Shown: in pieces, positions 8,455 to 17,453 of the stretch
Layout of the letters: each line of letters starts with the position of its first letter
Numbering within the stretch: position 1 is the stretch's first letter
Assembly: GCA_040222185.1 (NCBI GenBank)
Contig: JAVKDP010000065.1
Location: 34,163 to 98,162 of the forward strand
DNA from: JAVKDP01 sp040222185
Lineage (GTDB): Bacteria; Bacteroidota; Rhodothermia; Balneolales; Balneolaceae
Length of the DNA: 64,000 nucleotides
Direction of reading: 5' to 3'
Notes under the pieces: generated by a model
Told to the model about the DNA's origin: nothing
The model's database searches: none
What the model saw: only the letters and a program-made list of their open reading frames with translations
Made by a program: the position numbers and the translations under genes

Positions 8455-9533
8455 ACCAAATCTCTGTCTATTAGTTTATCAAGTTGTATTTCGAGCGAAA
8501 TAGAATAGGAATCGGTATCGTCTGTAATCTCAAGATTATAGAAGCCGTTGTAAAGCAGATCTAACCGTCGTGTTACGTTTTTCAAACCAATTCCTTTTTG
8601 ATATTCAAACTCTGCGTTTTGGTCAGAGTCATGTGCATTGCTGTTCTTGACGTTTAAAAAGAGGGTTTGGTTGCGTATGTCAACATCAATATCCACCCAA
8701 ACCTCATCAAGAGAGTCACTGGTACCATGCTTAAAAGCATTTTCTGCAAATGGGAGAAGCAACATGGGAGGAATCTGAACAGAGGCGAAATCACCTTTTA
8801 CGGTGTAGGAAGTCCTTAGGCGTTCATCGTAGCGTATTTTCTCCAAAGCTATGTAATTTTCAAGAAGCTTGAGTTCTTTGCTCAGCGTGACAGTTTTCGA
8901 ATTGCATTCATATAGCATATAGCTGAGTAGTTCAGATAGCTTTAATACAACTTCAGGAGAAGACTCAGATTTTTTAAGTGTAAGGGCATACAGATTATTG
9001 AGCGTATTGAATAGAAAATGAGGATGAATCTGGCCTTTTAGAAAATTGAGTTCAGCTTCCATTTTCTGGTTTTCCAACTCTTTTGATTTGTTCTCTTCGC
9101 TGTAAAAATGTTTGGTAATTTTTATGAAGGCTGCAAGTGCTACTGCAGGGTACATGCCCAGGGCGTTCTTAAGAATCTTCGGAAAATTTAGGATATTTCC
9201 AGACATCCACTCATGACCATAAATAGGATAAAAGAGGTAGTAATCCATAAATCTTTGTATTGCGGAAGCCAAAACGATGGAAACAATTACAAGTACAGTG
9301 GCAGTAACATACTTTTTATGGAGAAAGTATCGAGGAATTATAAAGTACAGGGCAAAATATGCGGCAATAACTTTTAGTGGCAAATATGCCATTAACCAAA
9401 AGAACTCGGCTCCATAACTGTCCTCAAAATTCCCATATATGATGGTATACATCCCGATATAGCATGCCCAAAAAAGAAGATGCCAGAGAATCCGATTGCC
9501 CGTGCTTTGATATTTTTCGAGGAATTGTAACAT
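8451..9533 (-). CDS. LytS/YehU-type sensor histidine kinase
   Basis: A 360-residue membrane kinase starting at the ATG at 9533, preceded by AAGAG six bases upstream. About four transmembrane segments lie in residues 10-150, without an obvious extracytoplasmic sensor domain. The cytoplasmic part has the His_kinase signature GQIHPHFLFNTLNNLYAL and an HATPase domain with the N-box block PFAENAFKHG and the GIGLKNVTRRL loop. It phosphorylates the LytTR regulator in the same operon. The signal sensed is unknown. It is transcribed divergently from the DUF5916 gene. Confidence 0.93.
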   Translation of the reverse strand: MLQFLEKYQSTGNRILWHLLFWACYIGMYTIIYGNFEDSYGAEFFWLMAYLPLKVIAAYFALYFIIPRYFLHKKYVTATVLVIVSIVLASAIQRFMDYYLFYPIYGHEWMSGNILNFPKILKNALGMYPAVALAAFIKITKHFYSEENKSKELENQKMEAELNFLKGQIHPHFLFNTLNNLYALTLKKSESSPEVVLKLSELLSYMLYECNSKTVTLSKELKLLENYIALEKIRYDERLRTSYTVKGDFASVQIPPMLLLPFAENAFKHGTSDSLDEVWVDIDVDIRNQTLFLNVKNSNAHDSDQNAEFEYQKGIGLKNVTRRLDLLYNGFYNLEITDDTDSYSISLEIQLDKLIDRDLV

Positions 9534-9758
9534 GATCAACTCTTAAAGTAAGCATCCTTCCAGCTCGAAGGCAATTTCTAATATCCCGATCTGCATACTA
9601 CAGGCTTATATCTGCAAATGAAGTGAATTGTGCTGCCAACACTACAGAAGTAACTAAATAGGGTTTTTGATACGGGGAATCAGGCGTATGCCGCAACTCG
9701 ATATTTAATAAGAAATAAAATTTTATCTCTGGCACATCCTAAAATTCAGTTCATCTCT

Positions 9759-11966
9759 ATGAAATACGTACTATCTCTCGCATTGCTATTAATAGTTTCT
9801 GGCTTGTCAAGAGCCCAGGAACAAACCATTATTGAGAATTTCTCTCTTGATGTTAAAAAAACTATTACCAAGATATCTATTGACGGGGTTTTGGATGAAG
9901 GAGCCTGGAGAGATGCCGTTGTTACTTCAGATTTTCTAAATAAATGGCCCAAAGATACCGGGATTGCAGCCAGCCAAACAGAAGCTTGGATAATGTATGA
10001 CGATGAATTCCTGTATATAGGTGCCATAAACTATCAAAAGAAAGAAGACCTGGTTATAAAATCTCTCAAAAGAGATAACAGTCAGTACCACTGGGATAGT
10101 GATGCGTTCACAGTGGTTTTAGATCCTTTTAAGCAGCAAACAAATGGTTTTTTATTTGGAGTAAATGCAGCCGGCGCAAGAATGGAAGGAGTAGTAAGCA
10201 TACAGAATTCAAGAACCCGCCCTGATGTCAACTGGGATAATGTGTGGCATAGCTCGGTTAAAGTTCATGACGATTATTGGGTAGCCGAAATTGCAATCCC
10301 GTTCAAATCAATCAATTATGATCCTGAAATTGATGAGTGGGGAATCAATTTTGTCCGTAACGATATGAAACGAAACGAATATTCAACCTGGAGCCATGTG
10401 CCCCAAGGGTTTCCGGGAATAGATATCGGGCATTTAGGAGCCTTAAAGCTGGAAACACCACCGGAGAAAAGGAAACAAAGGATGGTACTACAGCCGTATG
10501 TATTAGCATCCGGAGACAGAGATTATGAGGAAGGTGACGGCTTCGAAAATAACTTCGATATCGGGTTGGATGCCAAGATTCCTTTAGGCTCTACTCTAAA
10601 AATGGATCTAACAGTGAATCCTGATTTTTCAACCATTGACGTAGATCAACAGGTAACAAATCTTACACGGTTCAATATTTTCTTCCCTGAAAAAAGAACC
10701 TTCTTTCTTGAGAATAGTGATCTTTTTTCTGGTTTTGGTACCTGGGGAATTCGTCCATTTTTCTCAAGACAAATTGGTCTCAATGATGGAGAGTTAATAC
10801 CTATTCTATTTGGAACTAGAGTAACAGGTAATCTTACTGAGAATTTGCGGGTGGGTGCTATGAATGTACAAACCCGATCTCTTGATGATATAAGAGCAAA
10901 CAATTATACAGTTGCTGCTTTTCAACAGAATCTTTTTGGAAGGTCTAATGTGAAAGCTTTGGTAACAAACCGAAGTGCTTTTGATGGCACAAGCGACGGT
11001 GTAGAGGATTATAATCGTACAGTTGGAGCTGAGTTTAACTACATCTCAAAAAACGGAAGACTATCAGGAAATGCCAGATATCACTATTCACAAACTGAAG
11101 AGAAACTAAGTGAGGCGTCTTTTGTAGGTATGACAATGATGTATAACGACGGCGATAAATATGCCGGTTTTACTGCAGACCGTGTGGGAGATAACTTTAT
11201 AAATGAATTAGGTTTTTCGCAGCGGTCTCTTCAATATGATGCTGCCAGAGATAGCTTGATCAGGGTTGGGTTCAATTATATAAACCCCTGGGCAGGAATA
11301 ACCTTTCGACCTGAATCTGGCTGGATAAATAGTCACGATTTTTCAGCCTGGACAGTTATGTCATGGGAGTCGGATGGAGGGTTTATTGACCGGGTGACCT
11401 CACTGAATTACGAGCTTTCTACCCGTGACCTGGGACAAATTCGAGTAAACTTAAGGAATAGTGAAGTGAAGCTTTTATTCCCGACAGACCTAATAGGCGG
11501 GGATGAGTTTTTACCAGCAAAAAACTATGGATTCAATACGGCAAGGATTACGTATGACTCTGATACTCGAGGAGTATTGAGCGGTAGTTTACAAAGTTCA
11601 TACGGCGGGTTCTACGATGGAACACGATTCGAATTTGGAGGGTCATTAAATGTGAGAACACAGCCGTGGGGTAACTTTGGAGTTCGATATTTAGGGAACC
11701 GGGTAGAGTTACCGGGTAACTATGGCGAAGCAACACTGCACCTTGTTGGCCCTCAATCAGAAATCAGTTTCTCCAACAGCCTGAACTGGACTACTTTTAT
11801 GCAATACAATACTCAGGCCGAAAACTTTAACATAAATAGCAGGCTTCAATGGAGATTTGCAGCAATGTCAGACATTTTCCTGGTTTATAATGATAACTAT
11901 GGAACAGAAAACTTTGGCATTAAAAACAGAGGCATGGTGTTTAAAATGAGCTACTGGTTTAACTGA
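9759..11966 (+). CDS. DUF5916-type outer-membrane protein with CBM9-like N-terminus
   Basis: A 735-residue protein. Signal peptide 1-19 (LSRAQE). Residues ~35-235 form a CBM9-like sugar-binding-type sandwich, recognised from IDGVLDEGAWRDAV, the WIMYDDEFLYIGA strand and the YWVAEIAIPFKSI block. Residues ~245-735 are a predicted outer-membrane beta barrel of the DUF5916 type: NPDFSTIDVDQQVTNLTRF, FPEKRTFFLEN and alternating aromatic strands up to a terminal YWFN. The ligand is unknown; members are common in FCB bacteria, often beside peptidases. It is monocistronic and divergent from the LytS/LytTR pair, which might control it (inference from position only). Confidence 0.82.
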   Translation: MKYVLSLALLLIVSGLSRAQEQTIIENFSLDVKKTITKISIDGVLDEGAWRDAVVTSDFLNKWPKDTGIAASQTEAWIMYDDEFLYIGAINYQKKEDLVIKSLKRDNSQYHWDSDAFTVVLDPFKQQTNGFLFGVNAAGARMEGVVSIQNSRTRPDVNWDNVWHSSVKVHDDYWVAEIAIPFKSINYDPEIDEWGINFVRNDMKRNEYSTWSHVPQGFPGIDIGHLGALKLETPPEKRKQRMVLQPYVLASGDRDYEEGDGFENNFDIGLDAKIPLGSTLKMDLTVNPDFSTIDVDQQVTNLTRFNIFFPEKRTFFLENSDLFSGFGTWGIRPFFSRQIGLNDGELIPILFGTRVTGNLTENLRVGAMNVQTRSLDDIRANNYTVAAFQQNLFGRSNVKALVTNRSAFDGTSDGVEDYNRTVGAEFNYISKNGRLSGNARYHYSQTEEKLSEASFVGMTMMYNDGDKYAGFTADRVGDNFINELGFSQRSLQYDAARDSLIRVGFNYINPWAGITFRPESGWINSHDFSAWTVMSWESDGGFIDRVTSLNYELSTRDLGQIRVNLRNSEVKLLFPTDLIGGDEFLPAKNYGFNTARITYDSDTRGVLSGSLQSSYGGFYDGTRFEFGGSLNVRTQPWGNFGVRYLGNRVELPGNYGEATLHLVGPQSEISFSNSLNWTTFMQYNTQAENFNINSRLQWRFAAMSDIFLVYNDNYGTENFGIKNRGMVFKMSYWFN

Positions 11967-11967
11967 T

Positions 11968-12045
11968 ATGAAAGAAGAACTACTAGCAGAATTCTTACTT
12001 CTGGTGCTTTACTCGTTATTGGCTACACTTCTTAGTGTATTCTAA
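11968..12045 (+). CDS. Possible 25-residue membrane peptide
   Basis: An ATG two bases after the stop of the DUF5916 gene opens a 25-codon frame. It reads a charged start (MKEELLAEF) followed by an uninterrupted hydrophobic helix (LLLVLYSLLATLLSVF). Length and hydrophobicity suit a single-pass peptide translated by coupling. There is no independent ribosome binding site and no homology that I can recognise, so it could be chance. Confidence 0.25.
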   Translation: MKEELLAEFLLLVLYSLLATLLSVF

Positions 12046-12057
12046 GAATGGGTGATC

Positions 12058-13143
12058 TTAATTAAAGGTAGCGTCAATTGGGAGGTGCCTGGAAAATCGG
12101 TCTATTTCCCATTTTCCTAAAAAGCGAACATAAGCGGGATCATAGAGTAATCCATTTTTATCCACAAGAATCAAATCCGAAATACCGGTTAGCGCAACAG
12201 TGCTTACCAGGTGACGGTTTCTTTTGCCGATACTTTTTAGAGTAATATCCCGGGCTACCTGGAAGCTGCGATCCTGAACCCTGAAAGGAGAATAGTTTTC
12301 ATTGATGTACTTCCAGTCTGTTGGGAAGAAGGTCTTCAGCAACGTGGTATCATTAACTGGAGTGATGGGGCTTTCTTTGGAAAGAAAGTTAAACCGTTCA
12401 TTTTCAATATTATCTGATACCAGGCTCCTGAAAAAATGCCTTGAAGAACCAAGGTAGCTCTCTTTTCGGTTGTGCTCCCATACTTTTTGTTTGATACTAT
12501 CCGGCGGAACCATTTCTGAAAACTGGGGAAATATAATATAAAGGCCGCCATTGGTTCTTGGGTTAAAATAGACTTCTCCCAGTTCAACATTCACAATATA
12601 TCCCAGTGCATTATTATGAATAACGAGAGGCTCAGAAGCCAATACAGTATAGGTTTTATCACTTTTATTCCACTTGAAGTCAAGAACTTCGGGGTTTTTA
12701 ATTTCAGTGAAGTAAGCAAACTCATCAACACCTAAAAAGAACTTCTTAAAATCATTATAGGCTCTTCTCCACCCTCTCCTTTTGGTTGAAATAACCTCGA
12801 TTTCGTTCATTACAATGAGATCGGGTTCCAACTCAATAGTATCGTAAATGGTGGCACTTTCATTAACCAGGATTGGCAGGGTTATATTTTTGTAGCCAAT
12901 AAAGCTCACGATAAAGTTGAAACGACCCTGGACCGGAACTTCTAACAGGAAGTTTCCCCCACTGTCACTAGAGGTTCCTATAGTAGTACCAGAAAGGTAC
13001 AGGTTTACACCAGCTAATGGTTCCTGGGTAGTCTTATCGATTACTTTGCCTGTGATGGTGACTTGCCAGCCGAATAGTGAGGAATTCGAGCAAAAAAGAA
13101 TTCCTGAAAGGATAAAAAGTATTTTAATCGGAGAGGTTCGCAT
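12058..13143 (-). CDS. CarboxypepD_reg-like domain protein, exported
   Basis: The ATG at 13143 gives 361 residues with a signal peptide (MRTSPIKILFILSGILF...). Residues ~28-115 form a carboxypeptidase regulatory-like beta-sandwich (GKVIDKTTQEPLAGVNLYL, SDSGGNFLLEV, SFIGYKN), the domain that often precedes Bacteroidota outer-membrane receptors. The rest (~120-361) begins with VISTKRRGWRRAYNDFKKFFLG and is a soluble domain also seen in other Bacteroidota proteins, with no TonB-dependent barrel. Function is unknown; an envelope or periplasmic role is likely. It converges with the DUF5916 gene. Confidence 0.72.
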   Translation of the reverse strand: MRTSPIKILFILSGILFCSNSSLFGWQVTITGKVIDKTTQEPLAGVNLYLSGTTIGTSSDSGGNFLLEVPVQGRFNFIVSFIGYKNITLPILVNESATIYDTIELEPDLIVMNEIEVISTKRRGWRRAYNDFKKFFLGVDEFAYFTEIKNPEVLDFKWNKSDKTYTVLASEPLVIHNNALGYIVNVELGEVYFNPRTNGGLYIIFPQFSEMVPPDSIKQKVWEHNRKESYLGSSRHFFRSLVSDNIENERFNFLSKESPITPVNDTTLLKTFFPTDWKYINENYSPFRVQDRSFQVARDITLKSIGKRNRHLVSTVALTGISDLILVDKNGLLYDPAYVRFLGKWEIDRFSRHLPIDATFN

Positions 13144-13224
13144 ACCAAAGAGAGCTACATCACAACTCAATTAAGTTATTCGAACCGATAAATTCAATTA
13201 AAACTTAAAATCGGCCTCAACAGG

Positions 13225-14274
13225 TTATTGCCGGACTATTTGCTCTCCCTCTCCAAGCAATACAAAATTTTCATTGCCAACAGCAGCGTTAAATTCATTT
13301 ATTGGATCGTCGTGCCCGTCGTCTGCCAGCGGGAAAGTTCCGAAGTGCATCCCAATACTAAGTTCAGCTTTTACATCTTTATGAATCTGAATTCCCTGTA
13401 CCGGATCAACGTGAACAGGGCTCATAAACCATCGAGGGATATAAGCACCAATAGGTATGAGTGCAGTTTTGATAGGGGAATATCGTTCACCTATTTCTTT
13501 GAAAAAGGTATTATAACCCGTATCTCCGGCAAAATAGATGTTTCCCTGTTGAGATTTGATAACGAAGCCAGCCCATAGAGTTTTATCCCGGTCAAAAGGT
13601 CCCCTGCTGGAAAAATGTTGCGCCTGTACAGCCGCGATATCAATCGATTCTGACACTTGAGCCTCTTCCCACCAATCCAAAGAAGTTGTATTTGAAACAC
13701 CATTCTTCTTTAGATATAAGTCCACTCCCAAAGGAGTAATGAACAGTGGATCAAAAGCATCCCGGATTTTCTTAATGGTATCAATATCAAGGTGATCGTA
13801 ATGATTGTGACTGATTAGCACAACATCAATTTCCGGCAAGTCTTCGAACCTGATTCCCGGAGGCCTCATCCTTTTTGGCCCGGCAAAACTAAATGGCGAA
13901 ACTCTTTTGCTGTATACCGGGTCAGTAATGATGTTGAGGTTATCAAGCTGAATAAGAAAGGTAGAGTGGTTTATATAAGTAATTACATGGGTTGAATCAG
14001 AAATCCGGGTTGCAGGTTTCTTGCCATACTCAACATCCTCTTCTTTTAACTCAGCCCACTCTCCCGGAACCCTGTTTGTTGCCCATTTTAAGAGCTGTCG
14101 AAAACCCTGCTCGTCATATCCTTCTCCATTCAAAAACTTCGACCCATTGAAATGACCTGAAACCGGACCTTTGTAGCCCGGTGCTGAGGTAGCAAGGCCA
14201 ACCCCCAGAAAGATGCATACCAGCATCAATACGAAAATCACAAAACCCATAAATATCTTTTTGACAAAATTCAT
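13225..14274 (-). CDS. MBL-fold metallohydrolase (NAPE-PLD/UlaG-like), membrane-anchored
   Basis: A 349-residue protein with one N-terminal hydrophobic segment (about 5-28) and then a metallo-beta-lactamase fold. The metal motif SHNHYDHLD, the strand ITYINHSTFLIQLDNLNIITDPV, the block IYFAGDTGYNTFF and a late histidine motif SIGMHFGTF identify the NAPE-PLD/UlaG-like branch. Such enzymes hydrolyse phosphodiester or lactone bonds, possibly of N-acyl phospholipids, but the substrate is not deducible here. It lies downstream of pepP on the same strand, with an AAGGACT/AGTCCTT hairpin just before its start. Confidence 0.85.
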   Translation of the reverse strand: MNFVKKIFMGFVIFVLMLVCIFLGVGLATSAPGYKGPVSGHFNGSKFLNGEGYDEQGFRQLLKWATNRVPGEWAELKEEDVEYGKKPATRISDSTHVITYINHSTFLIQLDNLNIITDPVYSKRVSPFSFAGPKRMRPPGIRFEDLPEIDVVLISHNHYDHLDIDTIKKIRDAFDPLFITPLGVDLYLKKNGVSNTTSLDWWEEAQVSESIDIAAVQAQHFSSRGPFDRDKTLWAGFVIKSQQGNIYFAGDTGYNTFFKEIGERYSPIKTALIPIGAYIPRWFMSPVHVDPVQGIQIHKDVKAELSIGMHFGTFPLADDGHDDPINEFNAAVGNENFVLLGEGEQIVRQ

Positions 14275-14334
14275 TGAAGAAGGACTAATGAGTCCTTCTA
14301 ACTAAGTTCCGGAACAAAGCATTCCAGTTAGATG

Positions 14335-15669
14335 TTAACCAGCCATTAACGCTTCAATCTCAGCAATTTTTTTTGGTACATTTGTGAGGTTTTCATACCC
14401 GGTTTCGGTAACCAGTATATCATCCTCAATTCTGACCCCACCAAATGAAAGCAAAGACTTCACTTTCTCGACATTCAGGAAAGGAATCTTTTCAGGGTCT
14501 TCTACTGCGGGCTCTAGAACAGCAGGAACAAAGTATATTCCGGGTTCCACAGTAATTACCATTCCTGGTAGAAGTTCTCTTCTCGCTCTCAGAAATTTAA
14601 TTCCGGGACGATCGATTTTATCCACTCCTTTTGGGTACCCGCCTACATCGTGAGTATCAAGTCCTAGGAAGTGACCTAAACCATGTGGGAAGAAAAGTGC
14701 AAAGATATTTTGCTCCATCATCTGGTCAATATCTCCTTTAACAATATCCAGCTCTTTCAATCCCTCCATCATGGTACGGGCAGCAAGTAAGTGTAAATCT
14801 TCCATTTTGGCTCCGGGCTTAACAGCACCCAAAACCGCATTCATACCTCTTAATACGCAATTATAAATACCTGCCTGAATTTCTGTGTAAGTACCGTTTG
14901 CCGGGAATGTTCTTGTATAATCCGCAGCATAACCATTACACTCAAACCCTGCGTCCATTAGGAATAGGTCTCCATCTTTGACAGGGCTATTGTTTTCAAC
15001 ATAATGCAGTATAGAAGCATTTACCCCGGAGGCGAAAATTCCGTTATAAGCATCTTGTAAAAGCCCGTTTTCGATCTGAACCTTATTGAAAATAGCCTTG
15101 AGTTCGTATTCATTCATTCCTGGCTTAATATTTTTCATAACCTCAATGTATGCAAGGTCATTAACCCGGCAAGCTTCCTTCATTTGCTCAACTTCCCAGT
15201 CTGTTTTAAGTACCCTGCAAAAAGTAAGAGCATCGGTTAAGGCTTCGGTTTCTACTTTAAAGCCACGATTCAAATCTTCAATAAACTCAGCCTGTTCGTC
15301 ATTGATACAATACACCGTCTCCGGCGTCAGCTTGTTTAGAACATGAAGAATATCATTTTCATAGTGTAAATGATCTGGCTGGTATTGCTCCTGGTACTGT
15401 TTCTGTGATTTTACATATCCATGCCACACCGCGTATTGGGCATCCCGTTTAGGAACAAACAGGTGGTACTCTTCTTTTTTTAAATCCAGAATTAGTGCAC
15501 AATTCGATTCATTGGCTCCGGTTAAATACCAGAAATTAGATTCCTGCCGGAATGGAAACTCGTAATCGGTGCTGTACCGATACATAGTTTCAGCGCCTTG
15601 TATAAATACAACCCCATGTTGATCATCATCAAATAAAGAGAATAGTTTTTCGCGGTGTAAATGATGCAT
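14335..15669 (-). CDS. pepP: Xaa-Pro aminopeptidase (M24B)
   Basis: A 444-residue aminopeptidase P-type enzyme that removes N-terminal residues ahead of proline. The N-terminal creatinase-like domain (YEFPFRQESNFWYLTG) is followed by the pita-bread fold with metal ligands in LFLMDAGFECNGYAADYTRT, the histidine in FPHGLGHFLGLDTHDVGG, the glutamate in VITVEPGIYF and the last one in GGVRIEDDILVTE. No signal peptide is seen, so it acts in the cytoplasm. It lies between the thiamine pyrophosphokinase and MBL-fold genes on the minus strand. Confidence 0.94.
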   Translation of the reverse strand: MHHLHREKLFSLFDDDQHGVVFIQGAETMYRYSTDYEFPFRQESNFWYLTGANESNCALILDLKKEEYHLFVPKRDAQYAVWHGYVKSQKQYQEQYQPDHLHYENDILHVLNKLTPETVYCINDEQAEFIEDLNRGFKVETEALTDALTFCRVLKTDWEVEQMKEACRVNDLAYIEVMKNIKPGMNEYELKAIFNKVQIENGLLQDAYNGIFASGVNASILHYVENNSPVKDGDLFLMDAGFECNGYAADYTRTFPANGTYTEIQAGIYNCVLRGMNAVLGAVKPGAKMEDLHLLAARTMMEGLKELDIVKGDIDQMMEQNIFALFFPHGLGHFLGLDTHDVGGYPKGVDKIDRPGIKFLRARRELLPGMVITVEPGIYFVPAVLEPAVEDPEKIPFLNVEKVKSLLSFGGVRIEDDILVTETGYENLTNVPKKIAEIEALMAG

Positions 15670-15748
15670 AATACTCTGATAAAAATGTTTGAAAGATTTG
15701 AATTAGGATAGGGAATTGATCATATAATTTCGAATAAGAATACAGGGT

Positions 15749-16384
15749 TTAACCTTTGCTCATTTTTTGACCGCTCCCTATAAAAACCCCAAGAAATCCC
15801 TCCTTAAAACTAACCGATATCTCGTTTTCAGTAGCTTCGTTTGATGTGCCATCCTGTCCGCCCATAGAAAGTACTTTATCTGTTAAAGGGTAAAGAACTC
15901 CGGTAGAGGTAAACTCCTCGACAGGGGTGCCAAGAGGGAAAAAAGAGATTATAGTCCCGGGCTCTAAATGGGCTTTGTAAGGGGATTGAACCAGGAAAGT
16001 GTCTCCATAATCATCACGGAAAATCAAAGATTCAAATCTATGCCAGAATTGTTGAAGCACTGAAAGGTTTTTCATAGTATGGTCTATTCTTTTGCCAAGA
16101 GTTCCTAAAACCACACAGCTGGTAGCCCCTTTTTGAAGAGCGTAAGCTAAAGATTTCTCAAGATCGTTGGTCTCCTGGTCCGGATCTTCTAATACATTAA
16201 TCCCTTCATGTTTAGTGTAAGCAAAACTATCCAGGTCGCCGATTACGATATCTGGAGTAAAACCATATCCAAGCAACGCATGCCCTCCACTATCAGCGCC
16301 TATAACTAACTCAGCGTTATTGATTTCCTTTTCAAGAAGTTTCCCGGTTGGAGGAGTTCCCCCGCAAACAATTAATACGTGCAT
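15749..16384 (-). CDS. Thiamine diphosphokinase
   Basis: A 211-residue enzyme that transfers pyrophosphate from ATP to thiamine, giving thiamine diphosphate. The N-terminal catalytic domain shows ADSGGHALLGYGFTPDIVIGDLDSF and the ETNDLEKSLAYAL block with TLGKRIDHTMKNL; the C-terminal part is the thiamine-binding beta domain (GTIISFFPLG, GTSNEATENEISVSF). Length and motifs match the bacterial ThiN/YloS family. It starts back to back with the nrnA-like gene (90 bases between start codons). No TPP riboswitch was seen upstream. Confidence 0.9.
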   Translation of the reverse strand: MHVLIVCGGTPPTGKLLEKEINNAELVIGADSGGHALLGYGFTPDIVIGDLDSFAYTKHEGINVLEDPDQETNDLEKSLAYALQKGATSCVVLGTLGKRIDHTMKNLSVLQQFWHRFESLIFRDDYGDTFLVQSPYKAHLEPGTIISFFPLGTPVEEFTSTGVLYPLTDKVLSMGGQDGTSNEATENEISVSFKEGFLGVFIGSGQKMSKG

Positions 16385-16451
16385 AGTTTCTTATTTTGTT
16401 CAAGAATAAAAAAATCGAAGCAAAAGAAATGGAATTGCTTTTCGTTTAGGC

Positions 16452-16459
16452 TATTTTTG
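16452..16459 (+). promoter_or_regulatory. Possible -7 element (TATTTTTG) before nrnA
   Basis: TATTTTTG fits the Bacteroidota -7 consensus TAnnTTTG and sits 16 bases before the start codon, next to the AAAGGAG ribosome binding site (16464-16470). A -33 element at the expected spacing was not found, so this is tentative. Confidence 0.3.
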
Positions 16460-16474
16460 CAGCAAAGGAGATTT

Positions 16475-17437
16475 ATGTTCGAAGTATTTATAGAAGAAAT
16501 TACAAAGCACAGGAAAGTAGGGGTATTCTCGCACGTTCGTCCGGATGGTGATTGCCTGGGATCCCAAATAGCATTGTGTCTATGGCTTCAAAAAAATGGG
16601 ATAGAAGCTTCTGCATTCAATGAAGATGAAGCACCTGATAACTTGGCCTGGTTAACTGACTTTTTCCCGGTTTTAGTCCCGGATGATGAAGCGTTAGCCT
16701 CATGCGAGGCCTTTGTTGTTGTTGATGGAAACGCGCTACATCGATTTGGGGAAAGAGCAGAAAAGCTGGAAGGGCTTGGAAAACCAATCTATATGATAGA
16801 TCATCACCCACAACCGGATGATATCTTTGAGGCATTTGTTTCGCGAGTGGATTATTCATCAACTTGTGAGTTGGTTTATGAGCTATATAAAGAGCACAAC
16901 ATCAATCAAATAGATGAATCCGCCGCAAAAGCGATGTATGTTGGTTTAGTTACGGATACTGGGTCTTTTCAGTTCGACAGTGTTACACCAAATACATTAA
17001 ATGCTGCTTCAGTTCTTTTAGAAAAGGGAGAATTCAAACCCAATGAAGTTTTGGAAAGAATCTATTCCTCTAAAACTCCCAACCAGTTACGCTTGCTCAG
17101 TAAAGCACTTGATACAATTTCTTTATACGCCAACCAACAAATTGCGATTATCTGCGTTACCGATGCCATGTTGAAAGACACGGATACGAAGAAACAGGAT
17201 ACGGAAGGCTTTGTTTCTTACCCGCTGAGCATTACAGGCGTAAAAGCATGCGTGTTTTTTAGAGAAGATGGAGAAGGAGTTAAATTAAGCTTACGTTCCA
17301 GAAGTGATATAGATGTAAATGTATGGGCGCGGAAGTTAGGTGGTGGTGGTCATAAGAAAGCCGCCGGAGCCTGGCACCCTGGCCCACTTGATAAAGCAAT
17401 TGTTGAAGTAATTAAGCTGGCAGAAGATCAGCTTTAG
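16475..17437 (+). CDS. nrnA: DHH-family phosphoesterase (NrnA-type oligoribonuclease/pAp phosphatase)
   Basis: A 320-residue protein beginning at the ATG at 16475, set by an AAAGGAG five bases upstream; an upstream in-frame ATG at 16379 would add a non-conserved 32-residue leader. The DHH domain has SHVRPDGDCLGSQ, VVVDGN, the name-giving MIDHHP and VTDTGSFQF; the DHHA1 domain ends with GGGGHKKAAGA. Such enzymes degrade nanoRNA and/or dephosphorylate pAp in the cytoplasm. The HtrA-type protease follows 16 bases later, probably in the same transcript. Confidence 0.92.
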   Translation: MFEVFIEEITKHRKVGVFSHVRPDGDCLGSQIALCLWLQKNGIEASAFNEDEAPDNLAWLTDFFPVLVPDDEALASCEAFVVVDGNALHRFGERAEKLEGLGKPIYMIDHHPQPDDIFEAFVSRVDYSSTCELVYELYKEHNINQIDESAAKAMYVGLVTDTGSFQFDSVTPNTLNAASVLLEKGEFKPNEVLERIYSSKTPNQLRLLSKALDTISLYANQQIAIICVTDAMLKDTDTKKQDTEGFVSYPLSITGVKACVFFREDGEGVKLSLRSRSDIDVNVWARKLGGGGHKKAAGAWHPGPLDKAIVEVIKLAEDQL

Positions 17438-17453
17438 AACCAAAAAGTACTAT

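Noticed and set aside
14279..14298. GAAGGACT/AGTCCTTC hairpin between pepP and the MBL-fold gene as a terminator
   Set aside because: The stem is perfect, but there is no real T run on the minus strand and it lies against the next start codon; its role is unclear.
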